A stretch of 18,101 nt of DNA from M50B91 sp964526665 (lineage in GTDB: Bacteria; Patescibacteriota; Gracilibacteria; UBA4473): positions 1-18,101 of the forward strand of contig CAZGJL010000018.1 of the NCBI GenBank assembly GCA_964526665.1, read 5' to 3'. Shown here one piece after another: positions 14,201 through 18,101 of the stretch (position 1 is the stretch's first letter; each line of letters begins with the position of its first letter). The position numbers were made by a program, and so were the translations under genes. A model generated the notes under the pieces. It saw only the letters and a program-made list of their open reading frames with translations. It ran no database searches and was not told the DNA's origin.

Positions 14201-14429
14201 TTACTTCCCCATTAAAAAAAAGTTTTGCTGCCGCTGCAATAGCATCTGATCGCTCATCTGTCGATGCCCAAAACACATTTTGAAAAGAAGTAAGACGCAA
14301 CATTTCTGCTACAAGAAAATTCTTTGCAGCATTATTAGCAAGGTTTACCAATGTAACTCGACCACTTTTTTCAAGTTCAGCCAAAGGCGCTGAAAGGTCT
14401 AAATCAAATGGGAGCAAGTTCAACTTCAT
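11262..14429 (-). CDS. mfd: Transcription-repair coupling factor Mfd
   Basis: 1055 residues from the ATG at 14427-14429; a TTG 8 codons upstream is possible, but a TATAGT -10-like box at 14455-14460 would put the transcript start at it. Order of domains: UvrB-like N-terminal region with GYAPAEDRILTPGEFVRRG (about 148-165); CarD-like RNA polymerase-interaction domain starting GDYVVHSDHGVAKFEG (about 387-440); SF2 translocase with Walker A GDVGFGKTE (535-543), DEEQ (638-641) and TATPIPRT; RecG-like second lobe ending with the TRG motif region RGRVGRGRTQAY; C-terminal TRCF domain. Mfd removes RNA polymerase stalled at lesions and recruits UvrA. It is slightly shorter than E. coli Mfd (1148). It lies 3' of dnaN on the same strand, with a gap holding a possible terminator and a repeat. 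Confidence 0.97.
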   Translation of the reverse strand: MKLNLLPFDLDLSAPLAELEKSGRVTLVNLANNAAKNFLVAEMLRLTSFQNVFWASTDERSDAIAAAAKLFFNGEVIEIPSVLEPVQLYKVLALAREEKPMLLLFEDFEKTCQQRFPKEKTFKSEAVVIKTGKTIHIFEIFEQLEQIGYAPAEDRILTPGEFVRRGENLFIFPINEEACIRIELFGDQIERIATLDQEKNNELSERDEITAFPVKFGEACGSTLWELLPADMPSVFLADDLDGNEIPETPFPTIKFTTFPGEDEKFFHLNFFSVLPFYTVPDFVVDIKERFHRGFTIAIATKKFEELEKIFRENEIMYTEDLLDRTPSTVKIVRLEAGEFSPHSFQNNERKFVFLTDREIFQFYRTSRQKKAISGINTELMLALKSGDYVVHSDHGVAKFEGIVRRDLGVELGTREFLRLGYAGNDKLFIPVASAEKITKFLGDDAPKLTRLGASDWQHSQKKLRVEAEKIAKELLKLYASRELAKGKVFQPDDQMMHEFNDGFPYELTPGQESAWTDVRMDMENVRPMDRLVCGDVGFGKTEIAMRAAFKAFRSNMQAVILAPITILAEQHWQSFQKRIVGKNFGVEIALLSRFQSAAEQRDILKKIELGLIDIVIGTHRLLSGDIKFKDLGLIVVDEEQRFGVNQKEKLKKMRSGVDVLTMTATPIPRTLNMSLNKLKDISTITTPPPGRLPVVTEVRKYNLNLIRERILFETARGGQVYFLHNEVRSIDGLAKQLEGLIPEVKFLVAHGQLKPEELEQKIRAFKNGEADVLIASTIIENGIDLANANTLIVSRAEKFGLSQLYQLRGRVGRGRTQAYAFFLYHGQKLALEAKKRLRAIVEANELGSGFQIAMRDLEIRGAGEVLGVNQAGTIKNVGVSHFMRMLNKTVDQMRRGEISEEIEETENITVEIPLSAYIPVNFIPNTAEKIRVYQELASAETIDHLDEMRRDLRLDFGILPLEVENLCRVIRLKMLLRATNLSGVKINRSSHKSYEMVLRMGRNFTPDQIFGLVQKGKYQWTITGTALKLKLDQLPVNWYDELVSDIILLAVKKK

Positions 14430-14530
14430 TCTCTGAACAAAATTTGTATCCAAAACTATAAGAGGACAATGAATCGTACCTAAGCATAAAAAGGCGCCGA
14501 ATCAAGTTCGTAAGAATTGTGATTTATTTC

Positions 14531-14572
14531 AAAAAAAATGCAAGTTTTATATACTCAAATTTGAAGATTGCA
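14531..14572 (-). terminator. Weak candidate terminator of dnaN
   Basis: On the minus strand TGCAA and TTGCA pair around an inner CAAATTTG palindrome, followed by eight T (14531-14538). The stem is short and overlaps the heptamer repeat. Confidence 0.35.
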
Positions 14573-14585
14573 GTTTGAAATTTTA
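14558..14585 (+). repeat. Heptamer-periodic intergenic repeat, copy 2
   Basis: Near-tandem 7-mers TTTGAAG, ATTGCAG, TTTGAAA, TTTTATA occur between mfd and dnaN. The block agrees with 3521-3548 at 24 of 28 positions. Confidence 0.55.
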
Positions 14586-14606
14586 TATTTGGAGCACATA
14601 GCGCGA

Positions 14607-15710
14607 TTACATCTTCAATGGCATCACTAAGTGCACGAAGTCGGCACCAGTAACCGTTTTGAAAACCGCAGGACTCATCTTGGTATCGAGCTCTAGTTTT
14701 ATTGTTGATTCAGAAGAAAGCGCTCCCAGCACATCCAAAACGTAATCTGCATTTAGTGCAATTATATTTGCTTCTCCCTCAATTTTTACTGGAATAGTTG
14801 TGCGCTCTTCACCAATTTCTGTTGCATCTGTAGAAACCGTCAATGTGCCATCTCCCAAAACCTCTAATTTCATATGCTGATTATTTTGTTTGGCAAAAAT
14901 TGATACTCGACGAACGGCTAATTCAAATGCTGCACGATCTATTTCAATAGTTGATGATACTTTCTTCGGAATAATTTGTTGATAATCTGGAAACTGTCCA
15001 TCAATCAAACGAGATGTTAATTGCGTATTCCCAACCGTAAACATTACTTGATTTTCTCCAATAGTAACTCGAACTGTCTCTGCTCCCGCTGCTAAACGAT
15101 CAGCTTCAAACACTGCCCGCACAGGGATAACACATTTCTTTTGTTCGACAGATGCCTCTAGTTTTAAAGATTTCTCTGAAAGTCTATATGAATCTGTTGC
15201 CGCCATACGCAATTCCGATTTATCTGCTCCAAAATACACTCCTGCCAGAATTGGACGAGAAGAATTTTCTTGTGCAGAGAAAGCCACCTGATTTACCGCA
15301 GAGCGGAATACTTTTGAATCAAGTGTTAATTTCACTCCACTATCAACCGTTGCGATCTGTGGGAACTCATCAGCTGAAATCCCTTTTATTTTTGTTTTTG
15401 AAGAGGAAGACTTTATCTCAAGTGTTACTCCGTCTGCCGCCGTTAACTCAATATCATCATCCTTCCCGAGAAGTGATGCATATGAAGTTAATATTTTAGA
15501 AGGAACGGTAATAGCTCCTTCATTCTTCACTATTGCTTCACAAGAAGTAGCAATTGATAATTCTAAATTCGTTGCATAGAAGTTTACTTTCTTCCCTTCT
15601 GCTCGAATTAATATGTTACCAAGTACAGGAAGCGTGTTTTGTCCTGCCACTGCTCGTGACACGGTTTTAAGTGCTTCCAATAACGAATCCTGTGAAATTA
15701 CAACTTTCAT
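14607..15710 (-). CDS. dnaN: DNA polymerase III sliding clamp (beta subunit)
   Basis: 367 residues, the usual bacterial length. It opens MKVVISQDSLLEALKTVSRAV, with LPVLGNILIRA soon after, and contains SSRPILAGVYF, AATDSYRLSEKS, LIDGQFPDYQQIIPKK and the C-terminal FVHLVMPLKM, all standard clamp signatures across the three repeated clamp domains. The C-terminal MPL-type end lines the pocket that binds polymerase and other clamp partners. The start ATG is unambiguous, with a promoter about 27 nt upstream. It is transcribed away from corC and towards mfd, and convergent with dnaA, so the usual dnaA-dnaN pair is split. Confidence 0.97.
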   Translation of the reverse strand: MKVVISQDSLLEALKTVSRAVAGQNTLPVLGNILIRAEGKKVNFYATNLELSIATSCEAIVKNEGAITVPSKILTSYASLLGKDDDIELTAADGVTLEIKSSSSKTKIKGISADEFPQIATVDSGVKLTLDSKVFRSAVNQVAFSAQENSSRPILAGVYFGADKSELRMAATDSYRLSEKSLKLEASVEQKKCVIPVRAVFEADRLAAGAETVRVTIGENQVMFTVGNTQLTSRLIDGQFPDYQQIIPKKVSSTIEIDRAAFELAVRRVSIFAKQNNQHMKLEVLGDGTLTVSTDATEIGEERTTIPVKIEGEANIIALNADYVLDVLGALSSESTIKLELDTKMSPAVFKTVTGADFVHLVMPLKM

Positions 15711-15736
15711 GATAGATAAATATACAATACATTGGA

Positions 15737-15765
15737 ATTTTGAGGACTTTTGAGCAATATGTCAA
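15737..15765 (-). promoter_or_regulatory. Promoter of dnaN
   Basis: On the minus strand a perfect TTGACA (15760-15765) and CAAAAT (15737-15742) are 17 bp apart. The start site is predicted near 15730, giving a leader of about 20 nt. Confidence 0.55.
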
Positions 15766-15810
15766 AATATTTCTTCTTTCTCTTGCAGGGAAAATCAAAA
15801 CAATCATTTA

Positions 15811-15839
15811 TTGATTAATACTTTTGCTTTCTCTATAAT
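15811..15839 (+). promoter_or_regulatory. Promoter of the CNNM/CorC gene
   Basis: The -35 TTGATT (15811-15816) and perfect -10 TATAAT (15834-15839) are 17 bp apart. The start site near 15846 leaves a leader of only about 14 nt without a Shine-Dalgarno. Confidence 0.8.
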
Positions 15840-15859
15840 TTAAAATGTAAAAAAACTTC

Positions 15860-17185
15860 ATGGACGAACTTCCCATACTACTGTTATTGCTCCTCCTGTC
15901 AGGATTCTTTTCAGGAGCAGAAATTGCACTTTTTTCGCTCGGACCGGAAAAAATTCAAGCATTAAAGAATACTGCTAAGACCGAGAAACAGAGAAAAAGA
16001 ATAGCAAGACTCGAGGCAATAAAGGCTGACTCCAATAAACTATTGGTCACTATTTTGATTGGAAATAATGTTGTAAATGTAGCGGCTAGTTCTATGGCAA
16101 CACTCGTAGCTATGAATGCTGCCAAAGACATGGGTGGGGATTTGAGCGCTAATACAATTATTGGAATTGTAACGGGAGTTATGACATTTTTGATTCTTGT
16201 GTTTGGAGAAATAACGCCAAAAGCCCTGTGCCACAAATATGCACTTCCCTTTTCTCTCGTGGCAGCCCCAATTATAAAATTCCTTGAGATTCTCCTCTAC
16301 CCTATCGTAGTACCTATTGCAGCGCTTACAGGGAAATTCACAGGAAATAAAAAAAGCCACGGATTAAGCGAAGAAGAATTAAAAGCCGCTCTCGAACTTT
16401 CTGAACGCGAAGGAGGAATCAAGTCCACCGAACGTGAATTAGTGGAAAATGCTCTTGATTTTGATGAACACGCGGTAGAAACAATTATGACTCCACGAAG
16501 TAAAATTTTCGCTCTGGCAGATAAAACTCCTGTTCCCGAGGCCTTACCAATAATTGCAAGCGAACTGTATTCTCGTATTCCCATTTTTCATGAGTCTCTT
16601 GATGAAATCGTAGGAGTTCTTAGAGTGCAATCATTAATTGAAGAAATGCTGAAGCCTCATTTTAAAAAGAAAAACTTAGCGAATCTCTCTCTTCTCTCTC
16701 CGTTCCGAGTACCGCGAACAATGAAAATTGATACGCTTTTACGAGCATTTCAACAAGAAAAACAACACCTTGCTTTTGTGCATGATGAGCATGGAGGGCT
16801 TATCGGACTGATTACTCTAGAGGATGTTGTGGAGGAAATTTTTGGAGAAATAGAAGATGAAGAAGACGCAGAACACATATTCATTCGAAGAAGTGGTCGA
16901 TATGACTTTCAATGTGATACCGAGATTGAACTCGAACAAATTGAAAAATTTCTTGCAGAAGAATTGCCCGATGAATTTGGAAAATCAAAAGCACGACTTC
17001 TTCCTTGGAGTCTCGAAGAAGAAAATTCAACACTTGCTTATTTTTTATTAGAAAAACTAGAACATTTTCCTGAAGTAGGAGAAACCCTCAAACTCACCGC
17101 AGAAAATCATTTATTTATTTTTCGGATTGAAAAAACTGATGAGGAACGAATCGAGTCTGTACTCCTCTCTATCAAAGCTATTTGA
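15860..17185 (+). CDS. CNNM/CorC-family membrane protein (DUF21-CBS-CorC)
   Basis: 441 residues. The N-terminal DUF21/CNNM transmembrane domain (about 1-160) has helices near 4-20, 59-80, 98-118 and 128-155, the motif SGFFSGAEIALFSL, and FGEITPKAL (115-123). A paired CBS module follows (about 205-330: ETIMTPRSKIFAL; LAFVHDEHGGLIGLITLEDVVEEIFGEIEDE), then the CorC/HlyC domain (about 345-440). Members are inner-membrane proteins linked to Mg2+/Co2+ export and Mg2+ homeostasis, with the CBS pair binding adenine nucleotides in the families studied. The label hemolysin is historical. The start is set by a strong promoter and the ATG at 15860. Its 3' end overlaps a convergent gene by 8 nt. The exact ion cannot be read from the sequence. 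Confidence 0.94.
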   Translation: MDELPILLLLLLLSGFFSGAEIALFSLGPEKIQALKNTAKTEKQRKRIARLEAIKADSNKLLVTILIGNNVVNVAASSMATLVAMNAAKDMGGDLSANTIIGIVTGVMTFLILVFGEITPKALCHKYALPFSLVAAPIIKFLEILLYPIVVPIAALTGKFTGNKKSHGLSEEELKAALELSEREGGIKSTERELVENALDFDEHAVETIMTPRSKIFALADKTPVPEALPIIASELYSRIPIFHESLDEIVGVLRVQSLIEEMLKPHFKKKNLANLSLLSPFRVPRTMKIDTLLRAFQQEKQHLAFVHDEHGGLIGLITLEDVVEEIFGEIEDEEDAEHIFIRRSGRYDFQCDTEIELEQIEKFLAEELPDEFGKSKARLLPWSLEEENSTLAYFLLEKLEHFPEVGETLKLTAENHLFIFRIEKTDEERIESVLLSIKAI

Positions 17186-17768
17186 CGCAACACCAGCTCG
17201 CTACATCACGCGCCAGTCGATCTAATTGTTCTGGATTATATTCTGCTGACGATCTCAGCCATATGATTTCGATAAGTTCTCTCAATCCCGCTGCTAACCG
17301 GGAATTTTTTGATTGTTCTTTTCGAAGAGATTCTAATCTCACTGTCGCCGACAACTTATCTGCTGTCACAACTAACCGGCTCCAATCCGAAATTTTTGCA
17401 CGTAGCGCAGGATGATTTATCTCTGCTAAAAAGTCTGGATCTTGCCCCACTGCAGGAACTTCTAGGGTAGTAAGTAGATCTGCCGCTGGTTTATGAGAAA
17501 GAGAAAAAAGAGCCAAAATCGTTAGACTCGGAATTTCATGATTAATAAGCCATGAAACAAAAGGGATAAGTTCAATGGGTATCGTTTTAATTACCTGTGC
17601 CAACTGATGATCATGCACTGTTGATTTTTTCTCATCTTTGCGCACCGCAGCCAATCGAGCTTGCGCTGCAGAAATTCGTGCGGCTATTTGTTCTGAAGTT
17701 TCCTCTGAACCTTCTGTAACATTCCCCATCAAGAGATCATCGAGTTCGCCTGTTTGTTCTACTGCCAT
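17178..17768 (-). CDS. Unknown cytoplasmic helical protein
   Basis: 196 residues. The N-terminus is acidic (VEQTGELDDLLMGNVTEGSEETSEQ), followed by an Ala/Arg-rich helix (IAARISAAQARLAAVRKDEKK), a more hydrophobic middle (IPIELIPFVSWLINHEIPSLTILALFSLSHK) and a charged helical C-terminal half ending ASWCCVK. The middle segment is too interrupted for a clear membrane helix. No signal peptide or known motif is seen. Composition is that of a real protein, and the stop (TAG, 17178-17180) overlaps the convergent corC end by 8 nt. The ATG at 17766-17768 is the first in frame. No family is recognised. Confidence 0.75.
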   Translation of the reverse strand: MAVEQTGELDDLLMGNVTEGSEETSEQIAARISAAQARLAAVRKDEKKSTVHDHQLAQVIKTIPIELIPFVSWLINHEIPSLTILALFSLSHKPAADLLTTLEVPAVGQDPDFLAEINHPALRAKISDWSRLVVTADKLSATVRLESLRKEQSKNSRLAAGLRELIEIIWLRSSAEYNPEQLDRLARDVASWCCVK

Positions 17769-17829
17769 GTTTGTTTGTGAAAATCGATATCATTTTTTCA
17801 GAAAGAGAGAAAAAAGGCAATATACATAT

Positions 17830-17864
17830 AAAAAAAAGGAAAGATCTATACAAATCTTTCCTTT
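17830..17864 (-). terminator. Rho-independent terminator after the 48-residue gene
   Basis: The perfect 11-bp stem AAAGGAAAGAT/ATCTTTCCTTT has an 8-nt loop. On the minus strand it is followed by eight T (17830-17837), 22 nt after the stop at 17887. The plus side has only ACTTTTT, so the main direction is minus. Confidence 0.9.
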
Positions 17865-17886
17865 ACTTTTTCTCCACTTCTTTTGT

Positions 17887-18033
17887 TTAGAGAAGCAGCA
17901 ACAAAAAAACCATGAACAAACAACCCTTTACGATGCGAAGTCTCAGGGCTCTCCGATAACTTGGCGAATCTTCTTGGAATTTTTCCCATCTTTTTTGTCC
18001 CTCTGCTGTGGGGGGACATGGTTTTAAAGTCAT
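17887..18033 (-). CDS. Small tail-anchored membrane protein, unknown
   Basis: 48 residues, from ATG at 18031-18033 to TAA at 17887-17889. It begins MTLKPCPPTAEGQKRW, has a hydrophilic, strongly basic middle (FQEDSPSYRRALRLRIVKG), and ends in CLFMVFLLLLL, a short hydrophobic segment at the very C-terminus. The basic stretch before the hydrophobic end predicts a cytoplasmic N-terminus with a C-terminal anchor. Support comes from the strong terminator 22 nt downstream, sensible codon use, and the leader motif shared with the gene at 1055. There is no Shine-Dalgarno. If 18038-18101 is the end of another gene, the two are 4 nt apart and form an operon. Function is unknown. Confidence 0.6.
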   Translation of the reverse strand: MTLKPCPPTAEGQKRWEKFQEDSPSYRRALRLRIVKGCLFMVFLLLLL

Positions 18034-18037
18034 AATA

Positions 18038-18055
18038 TTAAATTTTAATTAATAA
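18038..18055 (-). repeat. AT-rich leader motif shared with 1034-1051
   Basis: On the minus strand TTATTAATTAAAATTTAA is identical to 1034-1051 and lies 4 nt before the ATG at 18033. It would also contain the stop codon of any gene ending at 18038. Confidence 0.45.
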
Positions 18056-18101
18056 TAAATAACCACTGTCCGAAATCGGAACGATATCTCCATTCACATC
18101 G
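18038..18101 (-). CDS. Possible 3' end of a gene entering from the right edge
   Basis: One minus-strand frame reads DVNGDIVPISDSGYLLLIKI then TAA (18038-18040). The composition looks protein-like, and the 4-nt distance to the next ATG fits an operon. A second frame is also open for 18 codons, and the stretch is AT-rich, so this is a weak call. No family is recognisable from 20 residues. Confidence 0.25.
   Translation of the reverse strand, partial: DVNGDIVPISDSGYLLLIKI

Noticed and set aside
1..18101. UGA=glycine recoding (Gracilibacteria/Absconditabacteria code)
   Set aside because: Conserved glycines in long core proteins are never TGA, TGA ends the CNNM/CorC frame at the expected place, and the tRNA-Gly reads GGA.
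1..18101. CRISPR array, insertion sequence or prophage
   Set aside because: No regularly spaced repeats, transposase, integrase or phage structural genes are present.

Overview
The window is an AT-rich bacterial chromosome segment. It carries mainly housekeeping genes for replication, translation and repair, broken up by short stretches of lineage-specific genes. The genetic code is standard: long core proteins such as Mfd, DnaA and PurA read through without in-frame TGA, TGA ends several genes, and the tRNA-Gly has anticodon UCC rather than UCA. An exported protein ends in LPSTG, a hydrophobic segment and RRRRR, which points to a monoderm, sortase-using cell. The compact gene order, near absence of Shine-Dalgarno sequences, consensus TTGACA/TATAAT promoters and short core proteins suggest Patescibacteria/CPR with the standard code (Peregrinibacteria-like or similar). 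That placement is inferred from gene character and not from phylogeny.

Layout. 1-445 (-): 5' part of a TsaC/Sua5 gene, cut by the window edge. 518-593 (+): tRNA-Gly(UCC) with promoter and terminator. 594-1054: no protein gene; two tandem repeat units carrying tRNA-3'-end-like sequence, then a possible small transcription unit (promoter 817-845, terminator 963-991). 1055-1777 (+): exported protein with a Bacteroidota-type T9SS C-terminal sorting domain. 1857-5307 (-): rpmE2, rpmF, nusB, rnc and a DEAD-box helicase, an RNA and ribosome-biogenesis cluster. 5494-6741 (-) and 6887-7474 (+): divergent genes for an LPXTG surface protein and a six-cysteine exported protein. 7603-10440 (+): purA and dnaA. 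10544-11199: three small genes, one (+) and two (-), each encoding exactly four cysteines. 11262-15710 (-): mfd and dnaN. 15860-17185 (+): CNNM/CorC membrane protein. 17178-17768 (-): unknown protein. 17887-18033 (-): 48-residue tail-anchored membrane protein, possibly preceded by the end of another gene running off the right edge.

How the genes fit together. L31, L32, NusB and RNase III form one unit joining ribosomal proteins with rRNA antitermination and rRNA processing; the helicase downstream suits the same work. DnaA, the sliding clamp and Mfd lie within 7 kb, but dnaA and dnaN converge rather than forming the usual dnaA-dnaN operon, and no cluster of DnaA boxes is visible beside dnaA. 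The least ordinary items are the T9SS-type protein in an apparent LPXTG organism, the tRNA-derived repeats next to it, the four-cysteine small-gene island between dnaA and mfd, an 18-nt leader shared by two small genes at opposite ends of the window, and 7-nt-periodic intergenic repeats.
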